Source: Glaciecola sp. (lineage in GTDB: Bacteria; Pseudomonadota; Gammaproteobacteria; Enterobacterales; Alteromonadaceae). Taken from it: a stretch of DNA of 60,304 bases. The notes under the pieces were generated by a model. It saw only the letters and a list, made by a program, of their open reading frames with translations, was not told the DNA's origin and did not search any database. The stretch is taken from NCBI GenBank assembly GCA_029246415.1, contig JAQWNF010000032.1, positions 1 through 60,304 of the forward strand, written 5' to 3'. Positions 50,092 to 59,325 of this stretch are shown one piece after another; position 1 is the first letter of the stretch, and every line of letters starts with the position of its first letter. The position numbers were made by a program, and so were the translations under genes.

Positions 50092-50373
50092 ATATCCTTA
50101 TAATTCCGATTTAATTAAGTTATCGGCAAATTTATTCCTAATTAAATACTAGTAGCGAAATTGTTATTCGCCACATTTATTAGTAAATAATAGTCAAATT
50201 TATTACCCTGCCCTTGAAAGCCGCCATTTGTACTATGACATGGCTTAGGTTAAGATTACGCCCGTGCTAAAAACACTGTAAATTTAAATAATAATAACAT
50301 TTCATTTCATGACGTTACGCTTGGCCATTCGAGGCTGAGATATCCTTCGTCCATGATGTTTATAGGTATACTA

Positions 50374-50436
50374 ATGACAACAAATACTAACGATACTGGC
50401 TTTTTTGGCCATCCTCGCGGTTTATAAACACTCTTT
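50374..50436 (+). other. Detached 5' end of the POT transporter gene, with in-frame stop
   Basis: ATG 50374, with an AGG ribosome site upstream, reads MTTNTNDTGFFGHPRGL and then TAA at 50425-50427, followed in the same frame by TLFMTEMWERMSYYG. FFGHPRGL-x-TLF-TEMWER is the normal unbroken start of POT transporters, so a single codon change has put a stop at codon 18. The true start and its ribosome site are thus separated from the rest. Confidence 0.88.
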
Positions 50437-51888
50437 ATGACCGAGATGTGGGAACGCATGAGCTATTATGGGATGCGCGCATTATTAGTCTTATACATGA
50501 CGCTCTCACTACAAGAAGGTGGACTTGGCATAACTGTCGCTTCAGCGGGTGCAATTTACGGCCTTTATACAGGTGCGGTGTACTTTATGGGCTTGCCAGG
50601 TGGTTGGATGGCTGACCGGTTAATCGGCGGACAGAAAGCCGTTTATTATGGTGGTGTTATCATCATGATTGGTCACATCATTTTAGCGATCCCTGCTCAA
50701 TCAACTTTTTATATCGGTTTAATCTTTGTTGTCTTAGGCACAGGGCTATTAAAACCTAATATCGGTGCGATTGTTGGTCAATTATATGCACCAAGCGATC
50801 AACGCAGAGATAGTGGTTACACCTTATATTATATGGGGATTAACATCGGTGCAGTTATTGGTTACACCGTATGTGGTTATTTACAAGTCAACATGGGCTA
50901 CCACTGGGCATTTGGTGCCGCTGCGGTCGGCATGGCAATCGGTTTAGTCCAATATCGTATGACATTAAGTAATTTAGGTACGGTTGCGGCAACGCCTACT
51001 CAGCCTCTCAGCCCTACAGCACAAAAGCGCTCTTGGAACATTATCAGTGCCTTTTTAGTCGTCGTTGCTGGCATGACTTTCGCGATTTATAACGGGTATA
51101 TTACATTTGATCCTGTGCCAGTTGCTAAAGCAGTTGCGATTATCTTTTGCTTAATTTTTGTGGGTTATTTTGCGGCAATTTATTTCAAAGGTAATCTCAA
51201 TGCTAACGAGAAAAAAGGCATGTGGGCATTATTATTAATTTGTATTGCTTCTGCGTGTTTCTGGGCTGGCTTTGAACAAGCAGGTTCATCACTGAATCTA
51301 TTTGGTCGTGATTATACGGATCGTATGTTAGGTTCGTTTGAAATCCCAACTGCATGGTTCCAGTCAGCTAACTCATTCTTTATTGTGATCTTATCGCCGT
51401 TCTTTGCTGCATTGTGGATTAATTTAGCGAAGAAAATGATTACACCAAGCTACTCAGTAAAATGTGCATTTGGTTTAATTATCATGGCTACTGGCTTTAT
51501 TGTGATGTTCTTTGCTTCACAATATGCTGCAGCAGGACTCAAAGTTGCACCATATTGGTTAATCGCAACTTACTTCTTACACACAGTGGGTGAATTATGT
51601 TTAAGCCCTGTTGCATTAAGTGCTGTATCTAAACTGTCGCCAAAACGTTTTGCAGGTCAAATGATGGGTGTATTTGTACTGACTTACTCTATCGGTAATG
51701 TCATTGCAGGTCTGTTAGCGGGTAACTTTGACCCAGAAAACTTAGACCAAATGCCAAACTTGTATTTGCAAATTAGTTTATTCGGTATTTCAGTGGGTAT
51801 TATCCTTGTATTACTTAGCTTTAAAACTAAGTATTGGGAACAATCAGCTGAATCTGCTGCACATGAAGCAGAGCATAAGACTGCTTAA
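50437..51888 (+). CDS. POT family proton-coupled peptide transporter, N-terminus interrupted
   Basis: The 483-residue open part is a complete MFS-fold peptide permease apart from its first 21 codons. It keeps the proton-coupling motif EMWERMSYYG, GGWMADRLIGGQKAVYYGG, and GTGLLKPNIGAIVGQLY, plus about 14 membrane segments. It would import di- or tripeptides at the inner membrane. The upstream piece is split off by a stop codon. The ATG at 50437 could restart translation but has no ribosome site. The gene is therefore either a fresh pseudogene, a shortened functional gene or affected by a sequencing error. The rest shows no other damage. Confidence 0.85.
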   Translation: MTEMWERMSYYGMRALLVLYMTLSLQEGGLGITVASAGAIYGLYTGAVYFMGLPGGWMADRLIGGQKAVYYGGVIIMIGHIILAIPAQSTFYIGLIFVVLGTGLLKPNIGAIVGQLYAPSDQRRDSGYTLYYMGINIGAVIGYTVCGYLQVNMGYHWAFGAAAVGMAIGLVQYRMTLSNLGTVAATPTQPLSPTAQKRSWNIISAFLVVVAGMTFAIYNGYITFDPVPVAKAVAIIFCLIFVGYFAAIYFKGNLNANEKKGMWALLLICIASACFWAGFEQAGSSLNLFGRDYTDRMLGSFEIPTAWFQSANSFFIVILSPFFAALWINLAKKMITPSYSVKCAFGLIIMATGFIVMFFASQYAAAGLKVAPYWLIATYFLHTVGELCLSPVALSAVSKLSPKRFAGQMMGVFVLTYSIGNVIAGLLAGNFDPENLDQMPNLYLQISLFGISVGIILVLLSFKTKYWEQSAESAAHEAEHKTA

Positions 51889-51910
51889 ACAAGTTATTAC
51901 TTTAACAATT

Positions 51911-51957
51911 AAGGCTGGTTGGTCGCGTATGCTTTACGCCCTAACCGGCCTTTTTTA
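51911..51957 (+). terminator. Terminator after the POT transporter gene
   Basis: AAGGCTGGTTGG (51911-51922) pairs with CTAACCGGCCTT (51941-51952), allowing two G-T pairs, followed by six T residues. Confidence 0.8.
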
Positions 51958-52047
51958 TGTTTACAGGCATATCAACATTCCGAGAAGCTAGGCAATATCC
52001 GTGTTTTTAGTTATCATAGAAAAATATTAAATAGCACTTTGGCATCC

Positions 52048-52347
52048 ATGAAGCTTTATTTTTCAACCAAACAGATACCACAACTTCAATCTCTCTCGCT
52101 GACTCAGCGGATAAAATTGCTTGAAACAGCAACAACGCAACTCACCATCCCTGAAAAAACACTACTGAATGTGTTGAAGTTATGTGTTATTGCGCCGTTT
52201 TTTATCCTGCTATTACGTGTGGTAAACGATTGGACATCCCTATTATGGGCCTGTCTCATTTTATTACTTTATCCGTTGGTAGTAAGGCCGATACAATTTT
52301 CAATGAGTGCAAAATACTTACCTGAAGTGAAACAATCGCAAGATTAA
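52048..52347 (+). CDS. Small membrane protein, DUF6170-like
   Basis: I start at ATG 52048, giving 99 residues beginning MKLYFSTKQIPQLQSLSLTQ; the frame extends upstream without resemblance to anything. Two hydrophobic segments follow (VIAPFFILLLRVVNDW, LLWACLILLLYPLVVRPI). The layout, with a cytoplasmic helical start, a TIPEKTLLNVLKL stretch and a two-span membrane hairpin, matches small uncharacterised proteins of Alteromonadales grouped as DUF6170. Function is unknown. galE follows by 20 bp and may be in the same transcript. Confidence 0.65.
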   Translation: MKLYFSTKQIPQLQSLSLTQRIKLLETATTQLTIPEKTLLNVLKLCVIAPFFILLLRVVNDWTSLLWACLILLLYPLVVRPIQFSMSAKYLPEVKQSQD

Positions 52348-52367
52348 ATTAAGATTAAGGAAAATAA

Positions 52368-53387
52368 ATGTCCACTATTTTAGTCACTGGCGGAGCAGGC
52401 TATATTGGCTCCCACACTGTGTTACAGCTATTAGAGCAAGGTGATAACGTTATCGTCTTAGATAATTTTTGTAACTCCTCAGCTGAATCAATTAGCCGAG
52501 TACAACGACTGACTGACCGTCACGTTACCTTAGTACAAGGGGATATTCGCGATGCAAGTGCATTACGTGATGTATTCAGCCAATACCAGATCGACTCCGT
52601 CATTCATTTTGCTGGGCTAAAAGCAGTCGGTGAATCCGTTGCTTTACCTTTAAAGTATTATGAAAACAACGTATTTGGATCCGTACAACTTTGTAATGTG
52701 ATGAGTGATTTTGGGGTTAAGAACATTGTCTTTTCTTCTTCTGCTACAGTATACGGCGACCCAGTTACCCTTCCACTGCAAGAGTCAATGCCTACCGGCA
52801 CGCCGACGAACCCGTATGGCCAATCTAAATTAATGGTTGAACATGTGTTACGTGACTTATATGTATCCGACAATGAATGGAATATTGCGATATTACGTTA
52901 CTTTAATCCTGTAGGTGCGCATATCTCTGGTGAGATTGGAGAAGATCCCAATGGCATACCCAACAATCTCATGCCTTTTATCAGCCAAACCGCAACCGGC
53001 AAGCGCGACTGTTTAGCCGTCTTTGGCGATGATTATGATACTCATGATGGCACTGGCGTGCGAGACTATATTCATGTGATTGACTTAGCTGATGGGCACT
53101 TAAAAGCACTTAATGCACTGACCAAAAAACCTGGCGTTCTGACCGTTAATTTAGGTACAGGTATCGGTTACAGTGTACTTGACATGGTAAACGCGTTCGA
53201 AGCTGCAAGTGGAGCAAAAGTTCCGTATAATATTGTAGATCGACGTCCTGGTGATGTCGCGGCATGTTATGCTGATCCAAGTCATGCCAAAGCGGTATTG
53301 GGATGGGAAGCAAAGCTAGATTTACAAGCGATGTGCGATGATACCTGGCGCTGGCAATCTGCTAACCCCAATGGCTATAAAGGCTAA
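52368..53387 (+). CDS. galE: UDP-glucose 4-epimerase GalE
   Basis: The 339-residue SDR enzyme interconverts UDP-glucose and UDP-galactose with bound NAD+. The Rossmann motif is ILVTGGAGYIGSHTVLQLLE; the catalytic pair is in SSSATVYG and YGQSKLMVEHVL. NPVGAHISGEIGEDPNGIPN and GTGVRDYIHVIDLADGHLKA are GalE signatures. A TAAGGAAA ribosome site precedes it. Together with galU and ugd about 2-4 kb away it forms a sugar-nucleotide cluster. Confidence 0.96.
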   Translation: MSTILVTGGAGYIGSHTVLQLLEQGDNVIVLDNFCNSSAESISRVQRLTDRHVTLVQGDIRDASALRDVFSQYQIDSVIHFAGLKAVGESVALPLKYYENNVFGSVQLCNVMSDFGVKNIVFSSSATVYGDPVTLPLQESMPTGTPTNPYGQSKLMVEHVLRDLYVSDNEWNIAILRYFNPVGAHISGEIGEDPNGIPNNLMPFISQTATGKRDCLAVFGDDYDTHDGTGVRDYIHVIDLADGHLKALNALTKKPGVLTVNLGTGIGYSVLDMVNAFEAASGAKVPYNIVDRRPGDVAACYADPSHAKAVLGWEAKLDLQAMCDDTWRWQSANPNGYKG

Positions 53388-53407
53388 GCCTAGTAAATAA
53401 CACTTAT

Positions 53408-53461
53408 AAAAAAAGCCAGATTAGATCCTGCCATTGGCAAAAAATCTTTTCTGGCTTTTTT
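53408..53461. terminator. Bidirectional terminator between galE and mlaA
   Basis: AAAAAAGCCAGA (53408-53420 region) pairs perfectly with TCTGGCTTTTTT (53450-53461), with a loop of about 30 bases that may hold a smaller stem. Both converging genes end at it. Confidence 0.78.
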
Positions 53462-53477
53462 GTGTCTTAATAAACTT

Positions 53478-54287
53478 TTATAATTCGTCTAACAAACCTT
53501 CAAACTCTTCAAAATCTTCCATTTGTTCGGCTTGTTCTTCTGGCGACTTTTCGACATTACCGTTTTTCACTTTGAAATCTAATCGTTGAAAATAAGCTGT
53601 TTTAACAAATGCATAAGGATCGAGCGAACTGTTTAAAGTACTCTCTTGAGATAATAACATCGCACGCCCTTCTAACGCCCCTACCACAGCACTAAACAGA
53701 GTAAAGTTACTATTCAGTATGTTAAACGGAAACATCATATTATCTACCACATCTCCAGTTGTGGAGCGAATATCCGTAGGACCCCGAGCTGGTACCATTA
53801 AGTAAGGACCCGTTTCAAGGCCCCATACACCTAATACTTCACCAAAAGATTCTTCTTCTTTTTTTAGATCCATCGAACCTGCCACGTCAAATACACCTAC
53901 AACACCGACAGTTGTGTTTATCAAAAAACGGGCAAGACTCACCATAGAGCCATCGATTTCACCTTGTATAAGATTATTCAAGAAATTAGCTGGTTCAGAT
54001 AAGTTATTGGAAAAATTGACCAAACCTGTGCGCACCGGTTGTGGCATCACGGCAACATAACCTTGTGTCACCGGTTTAAGTAGGTATTTATCTAGAATAT
54101 CGTAGTTAAAGTCCCACATCGTGCGGTTAAAACCTTCCAAGGGGTCACGCGGATCGCTAGTACTTTCTGATTGGACTGCTGTTTGCGCTGGTGTTGAGGC
54201 TTGGGCATCGACTTGTTGTTGCGTTTTATTTGCCGCGCAACCGCTGGTTAATCCAACCAATAACACGACTACTAATAGGTGCTTCAC
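53478..54287 (-). CDS. mlaA: MlaA (VacJ) outer-membrane lipoprotein
   Basis: The 269-residue product removes misplaced phospholipids from the outer leaflet of the outer membrane and passes them to MlaC. It has a lipoprotein signal (LLVGLTSGC, Cys near 18), then DPLEGFNRTMWDFNYDILD and the core NFLNNLIQGEIDGSMVSLAR, FGEVLGVWGLETGPYLMVP and GPTDIRSTTGDVVDN. It carries an acidic C-terminal tail. It overlaps ccmI by 4 bp, so it is coupled to the ccm operon. None of the mla ABC transporter genes are nearby. Confidence 0.94.
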   Translation of the reverse strand: MKHLLVVVLLVGLTSGCAANKTQQQVDAQASTPAQTAVQSESTSDPRDPLEGFNRTMWDFNYDILDKYLLKPVTQGYVAVMPQPVRTGLVNFSNNLSEPANFLNNLIQGEIDGSMVSLARFLINTTVGVVGVFDVAGSMDLKKEEESFGEVLGVWGLETGPYLMVPARGPTDIRSTTGDVVDNMMFPFNILNSNFTLFSAVVGALEGRAMLLSQESTLNSSLDPYAFVKTAYFQRLDFKVKNGNVEKSPEEQAEQMEDFEEFEGLLDEL

Positions 54288-55555
54288 TGCTTTATTTCCT
54301 TGTTAATTGTGATGGATACAGGAATAACCGCGTCAGTAACTTTACTTAAGGTAACACTGCCTTCCAATTCTCCAACACTAGTTTGTACATTTTCATCGAA
54401 CGATAAACGCGCGGTTAATGTCACTTCGGTTAAATCTTTTAACGAATACGTCGCCATCATCGCATCGGCATGAGTTAATGTAACTGTGGTCGGTAATGCA
54501 CCTAAATTCAGTTTTTTAACCGCCGCAGGTAATGGGTTGTCACTTGCTCCATCTTTTGCAAATACAAACAGGAATGTCGGCTGCAACCGATTGGATTGTG
54601 CCAAGCGAGTACTGATTTCATTATCGGCACTAATCGTCACACTAAACCCGGTCATTGCTTGGGATTGACCTTTGAGCTCATCTATCCGCGCCTGAATTTG
54701 TACTATTGCAGGATTATTGGGTGGTAATAAGTCTTTTATCTGAGCAAAGTACTGTTCAGATGTCGCTAGGTCGCCTAATTGCCCTGCCGTCATACTCAAC
54801 ATTAATGCAGCTTGATTGTTCCCCGGCTCTAACGCCAACAAACGTCGCAACACCACGACTGCTTGTTTTAAGTATTCAACTTGATTAGGCATCATTAGCG
54901 CTTGGGCGTAACTGTTTAAGGTTTCTGCATTATTAGGGGCAATCGCTAGCGATTTATCAAATGCTTGATAAGCTTGTTCAAATTGATTTAAAGCACCGTA
55001 TAAACGCCCCAATAACATCCAACCCGTCGCATCTTCTTCATTATGTTCAATGCGAGAGCGAATAGCTAAGGTGAATGATTGCACGTCTTCCAATGTTACA
55101 TCTTGTGAAGGGTTAACAATGATTTTATCGGTTAAGCTTTGCATATCCGCTTGAGCTTGATACAAACCTGAGATCCCTGAAACCTGATTAACATACCAAT
55201 ACATCACACCAGTAGAAAGTAACAACACTATAAGCAAGCCGCTTGCGAGCATTCCTGTGTGACGTTTAGTATCAGCACCATTCACAGCATCTAGCGTAGC
55301 TCCGTCTGGTTCAGGAGTCGTTTCCTCAAGTAACGCGATTTTTAAATCTTTTTGTGCTTGAGTACGATGCTTATCAGAGATTATCCCTTGTGCGAATTCC
55401 TCATCCAGCTCGACTAAACGTTGTTTAATCAAGCGGGTATTTGATAGCGTAAATGCTTGTGTATGAGCGGCATAATTACGTTTAAATAAAGGATAAAAAA
55501 TAAAGCCAAGAGCTAAAATAATTAACCCAACAACGAGTACATAAAAGGTTATCAT
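54284..55555 (-). CDS. ccmI: Cytochrome c maturation protein CcmI
   Basis: The 423-residue product presents apocytochrome c to the heme ligation complex. It has an N-terminal membrane segment (VLVVGLIILALGFIFYP), an early helical part (RLIKQRLVELDEEFAQGIIS), a second membrane segment near residue 110, and TPR repeats from about 150 (ATGWMLLGRLYGALNQFEQA, FDKSLAIAPNNAETLNSYAQ). The C-terminal domain is a periplasmic beta domain. It overlaps ccmH by 4 bp. Confidence 0.93.
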   Translation of the reverse strand: MITFYVLVVGLIILALGFIFYPLFKRNYAAHTQAFTLSNTRLIKQRLVELDEEFAQGIISDKHRTQAQKDLKIALLEETTPEPDGATLDAVNGADTKRHTGMLASGLLIVLLLSTGVMYWYVNQVSGISGLYQAQADMQSLTDKIIVNPSQDVTLEDVQSFTLAIRSRIEHNEEDATGWMLLGRLYGALNQFEQAYQAFDKSLAIAPNNAETLNSYAQALMMPNQVEYLKQAVVVLRRLLALEPGNNQAALMLSMTAGQLGDLATSEQYFAQIKDLLPPNNPAIVQIQARIDELKGQSQAMTGFSVTISADNEISTRLAQSNRLQPTFLFVFAKDGASDNPLPAAVKKLNLGALPTTVTLTHADAMMATYSLKDLTEVTLTARLSFDENVQTSVGELEGSVTLSKVTDAVIPVSITINKEIKQ

Positions 55556-56040
55556 TTATCTTTCTCCAGCATTTCATCGGCTTTTGCCAGTAAGTCTGCC
55601 TCTGCTTGTGTATCGCTAGGCGTTATTTCAGGTCGACGTTTAAACAAGATCCAACCACCAATAAGCAGTACTGAAAACGGTAAAATCCATAACCAAATGG
55701 TCGAGTTGTTTACCGGAGGCTGATAATAAACAAAATCACCATAGCGCTGTTTCATAAAATCAATAACTTGATCATGGTCATTCCCTTCCGATACCAGCTG
55801 ATATACTTTACGACGCATATCATGAGCAATCATGGCATCTGAATCAGCAATGTTTTGATTTTGACACATAGGACAACGTAGTTCTTTAGTCAGACGTTTG
55901 AAATCTTTGCGCTGTTGTTCTGTAGTAAATTGATAGTTTTCTTGAGTTGCTTGAGCATCATGACTAAACATTAATCCTGACAACATGAGGACAGCCCAGA
56001 TACTTAATATAATGAATAATCGTTGTGTAAGGAGATTCAT
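55552..56040 (-). CDS. ccmH: Cytochrome c maturation protein CcmH
   Basis: The 162-residue thiol-disulfide protein keeps apocytochrome cysteines reduced for heme attachment. It has a signal segment, the redox motif LRCPMCQNQNIADSDA, then MIAHDMRRKVYQLVSEG and FMKQRYGDFVYYQPPVN, and one C-terminal membrane anchor. It is separated from ccmG by two bases and overlaps ccmI by 4 bp. Confidence 0.95.
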   Translation of the reverse strand: MNLLTQRLFIILSIWAVLMLSGLMFSHDAQATQENYQFTTEQQRKDFKRLTKELRCPMCQNQNIADSDAMIAHDMRRKVYQLVSEGNDHDQVIDFMKQRYGDFVYYQPPVNNSTIWLWILPFSVLLIGGWILFKRRPEITPSDTQAEADLLAKADEMLEKDK

Positions 56041-56042
56041 GG

Positions 56043-56636
56043 TTAATTCTCTGTTTGCTGCAATGATTGCTGTGCCATCAGTTCATTGTATATCGGCGCA
56101 AATTTACTGTCCCATACACGTGGATTGATATCACCAATATGGTGAACTCGAATAATGCCTTGTTGGTCAATCAACAACGTTTCTGGTGCACCTGTGACGC
56201 CCAAATCCAATGATGTATCACGGTAGACATCAAAAATATTAAACAAAAAAGGATTGCCGAGTTGGTTAGTAGTTTCAATGACTTCTTGTTGCACACGTGC
56301 CAATGTCTTAGTACCAAAATCAGGATCGAGATCTTGATCATAATACAAGCCAACAAACCTCACACCTTGCTCGCTGAGCTCAGTCAAATAAGGAAGTTCA
56401 ACGGCACAAGTCACACACCACACGCCCCAAATATTCAATAGCGTGACTTCATCAGTAAACACATCATTGGTATAAATGACACTCGGTTCCATCAAATCCG
56501 GCAAACTAAATGTTGGCATTGGCTTAGCTAACGCTTGTGAGTCGCGCTGACGTGGATCAGAAAAAAGCCCTTGATATAAGAAAAACACCAAAGCAGTAAA
56601 TGCAACTAACGGCACAACAAAACGGGTATTTATCAT
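56043..56636 (-). CDS. ccmG: Periplasmic thioredoxin CcmG/DsbE
   Basis: The 197-residue membrane-anchored thioredoxin-fold protein delivers electrons to CcmH and apocytochrome c. The active site is WCVTC within LLNIWGVWCVTCAVELPYL, and the cis-Pro region is LGVTGAPETLLIDQQGIIRV. The N-terminal anchor is VVPLVAFTALVFFLYQGLF. It overlaps the ccmF end by 4 bp. Confidence 0.95.
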   Translation of the reverse strand: MINTRFVVPLVAFTALVFFLYQGLFSDPRQRDSQALAKPMPTFSLPDLMEPSVIYTNDVFTDEVTLLNIWGVWCVTCAVELPYLTELSEQGVRFVGLYYDQDLDPDFGTKTLARVQQEVIETTNQLGNPFLFNIFDVYRDTSLDLGVTGAPETLLIDQQGIIRVHHIGDINPRVWDSKFAPIYNELMAQQSLQQTEN

Positions 56637-58603
56637 GCTGGTTGAATCCCTAATTTAGCGAGTTTTTTCATTCGGTAGCGCTTATCGAACATGGAGCAGA
56701 CACCACCTAGCGCCATTATCCCTGCACCTAACCAAATCCATATAACAAAGGGTTTGTAGTACACTCTGACTGCCCACGCGCCATTATCTAATGGTTCGCC
56801 CAAGGCGATAAACAAATCACGGATCAAGGTGGTATGAATACCTGCTTCCGTCATCGACATTCCTTTAACGGAATAAAAGCGTTTTTCAGGCTCTAGGTGT
56901 ACGACAAAATCGCCGTCTTTATAAACATCAAATATACCACGATCAGCACTGTAGTTAGGTCCTTGAATCGTTTTCACTTCTGAAAACTGGATGCTATAAC
57001 CTGCAATCGTTACTTCATCACCGAAGTTCATTCTCACATCACGCTCTAACTCAAAGTTACTGACTAAGGTAATCCCGATGAGCGATACAGCAAAACCAAC
57101 ATGCCCCAGAATCATGCCCCAGTGGCTTGGTTTGAGCTTGCGTATTTTGGTAGCCATTGCTAACTCACCTGGCATCGCTTCTACACGTTGTGCGACTTCT
57201 TGAATGGTTGAAACCAAAATCCAAACGGCACACACCATACCTAGCGTAGCGACATAGGTAGCTGTGGTACTAAAGCTATTGACAATTAATAAGGCCGCAC
57301 TGATACCAATACCTAATGCAATCAAGATTTGGTTGCTCAATGCACCCAGTGGTTGTTGTTTCCAGCGACTTAACGGTCCTATCGTCATAAATACAACGAA
57401 AGGCACGATTAACCACGTAAACATTTGATTAAAAAACGGGGCACCGATTGAAATACTACCTAAGCCTAGCTCTTTATGCACTAATGGAAATAAGGTGCCC
57501 AACAACACGACTACAGTAGCTGCGCACAATAATACATTATTGCCCATTAGCATGACTTCGCGAGAAGCTAGCGAATAATATGAACGGGTTTTTAACTGCG
57601 GCGCTCGGATGGCATATAACAATAATGAACCACCGATAACAATTACCAGTAAGCCTAAAATAAACAGTCCACGAGAAGGGTCAGAGGCAAATGAATGAAC
57701 TGACACTAATACACCAGAGCGTACCAAAAATGTTCCTAGTAAACTTAACGAAAAAGCGGCAATGGCCAACAACACAGTCCAGGATTTAAAGACTTTGCGC
57801 TTTTCGGTTACCGCTAAACTATGCATTAACGCCGTGCCAACTAGCCATGGCATAAAGGAGGCATTTTCTACCGGATCCCAGAACCACCAACCGCCCCAGC
57901 CAAGTTCATAATAAGCCCACCAACTGCCTAATGCGATGCCAACGGTTAAAAAAGCCCAAGCCGCGATTGTCCATGGACGCGACCAACGAGCCCAGGTTGA
58001 ATCAAGTTGCCCTGAGATCAGTGCAGCAATCGCAAACGCAAATGCAACAGCAAAACCAACATAGCCCATGTACAACATAGGAGGGTGAATAATCATGCCG
58101 AAATCTTGTAATAACGGGTTGAGATCGGCGCCATCGACGGGGTAAAACGGTAATAAACTATCAAATGGATTCGAGGTCAGTAACATAAACAAATAAAAGC
58201 CGATAGATACCATGCCCAGAACAGCAAGCACTCTTGCCACCATCACTTCAGGGATCCCTTTACTAAAAATAGCAACCGCGACTGTCCACACAGAAAAAAT
58301 TAAAACCCATAATAAGAATGAGCCTTCGTGGCCCCCCCACACGGCTGTTATTTTGTAGTACCAAGGCAATAAACTATTTGAATGATTCGCGACATACGAG
58401 ACTGAGAAATCATCTGCCAGAAAGCGATTAGTCAAACAAATATACGCAATTAAGGTAAACGTAAACAAGCCAATAGCCAATGGCTTGGCCGAGGAAATCA
58501 TCATTTTGTGATTGGTTTGTGCTCCCCACATTGGGTATATCGCTAACAACACCGATAGTAGTAGCGCAATGACAATAGAAAAGTTACCAATTTCAGCGAT
58601 CAT
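56633..58603 (-). CDS. ccmF: Heme lyase subunit CcmF
   Basis: The 656-residue multi-span protein ligates heme to apocytochrome c with CcmH and CcmI. The tryptophan-rich WWD domain is GWGGWWFWDPVENASFMPWL; GGHEGSFLLWVL and IIHPPMLYMGYVG carry heme-ligand His residues. About 14 membrane segments and a large periplasmic domain near residues 510-620 (RDVRMNFGDEVTIAGYSIQF) are visible. Length is typical. Confidence 0.96.
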   Translation of the reverse strand: MIAEIGNFSIVIALLLSVLLAIYPMWGAQTNHKMMISSAKPLAIGLFTFTLIAYICLTNRFLADDFSVSYVANHSNSLLPWYYKITAVWGGHEGSFLLWVLIFSVWTVAVAIFSKGIPEVMVARVLAVLGMVSIGFYLFMLLTSNPFDSLLPFYPVDGADLNPLLQDFGMIIHPPMLYMGYVGFAVAFAFAIAALISGQLDSTWARWSRPWTIAAWAFLTVGIALGSWWAYYELGWGGWWFWDPVENASFMPWLVGTALMHSLAVTEKRKVFKSWTVLLAIAAFSLSLLGTFLVRSGVLVSVHSFASDPSRGLFILGLLVIVIGGSLLLYAIRAPQLKTRSYYSLASREVMLMGNNVLLCAATVVVLLGTLFPLVHKELGLGSISIGAPFFNQMFTWLIVPFVVFMTIGPLSRWKQQPLGALSNQILIALGIGISAALLIVNSFSTTATYVATLGMVCAVWILVSTIQEVAQRVEAMPGELAMATKIRKLKPSHWGMILGHVGFAVSLIGITLVSNFELERDVRMNFGDEVTIAGYSIQFSEVKTIQGPNYSADRGIFDVYKDGDFVVHLEPEKRFYSVKGMSMTEAGIHTTLIRDLFIALGEPLDNGAWAVRVYYKPFVIWIWLGAGIMALGGVCSMFDKRYRMKKLAKLGIQPA

Positions 58604-58633
58604 GTTAATAAGGTCTCAATAAAATATATATGA

Positions 58634-59125
58634 TTAATAGCTAGGTGTGGTTTTCGTCATTGCCGCATCTGCGGGTTTGACATGCTTAATGCCCTTTAAT
58701 TTTTCAGCCAATTCAGGCGGCATATATTCTTCGTCATGTTTAGCCAATACTTCTTCCGCCATAATGAGATTGCCATCTTGCAATACGCCTGTAGCGACAA
58801 TCCCCTGACCTTCGCGAAACAAGTCAGGCAAAATGCCTGTGTAAGATACTGTCACAATGGGACCGGTATCCACTAAATCAAATTCGACAGCTAGGGTATC
58901 TTGGTTCCGTTGAACCGAGCCTTCGACAACCATTCCACCAATTCGTAGGCGTTGGCCGACCTGAGGTTTGACAGCCGCTTTGCCTTTACCCTCGATAATT
59001 TCGCTTGGGGTATAAAACAAATCAATATTGTCATTCAGGGCAAACAACATCAAAGAAAGTGCGCCAGCTACCATACCGCCAATCACCCCAACGGTGATTA
59101 AACGCTGTTTACGTCTAGGATTCAT
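58634..59125 (-). CDS. ccmE: Heme chaperone CcmE
   Basis: The 163-residue periplasmic chaperone binds heme covalently and hands it to CcmF. It has a basic start and one membrane segment ([17 protein letters not shown]), an OB-fold with [12 protein letters not shown] and [19 protein letters not shown], and the heme-binding His in [12 protein letters not shown] followed by the Tyr-containing tail. Confidence 0.96.
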   Translation of the reverse strand: MNPRRKQRLITVGVIGGMVAGALSLMLFALNDNIDLFYTPSEIIEGKGKAAVKPQVGQRLRIGGMVVEGSVQRNQDTLAVEFDLVDTGPIVTVSYTGILPDLFREGQGIVATGVLQDGNLIMAEEVLAKHDEEYMPPELAEKLKGIKHVKPADAAMTKTTPSY

Positions 59126-59127
59126 GC

Positions 59128-59325
59128 TTATGATTGCTCCTTAGCTTGTTTTATCCGAGCTTTACGCGCTGCTTCGGCACGTACTTCGGCAATTAATTTA
59201 CGCTTGTCGAGTTTGACATAGATAATAAATGCAACGACAACTAACAGCGATACGCCATAAGATAACCAGACAAAAAAGCCATAGCCACCCATCTCTAAAA
59301 ATGCTGCAAACGAATCAAAATGCAT
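59128..59325 (-). CDS. ccmD: Heme exporter protein CcmD
   Basis: From ATG 59325 the product is 65 residues, [20 protein letters not shown] then one membrane span and a basic tail, the normal CcmD form. A longer frame exists upstream but lies within ccmC. The start overlaps the ccmC stop (TAATG). CcmD stabilises CcmC and helps release holo-CcmE. Confidence 0.9.
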   Translation of the reverse strand: MHFDSFAAFLEMGGYGFFVWLSYGVSLLVVVAFIIYVKLDKRKLIAEVRAEAARKARIKQAKEQS

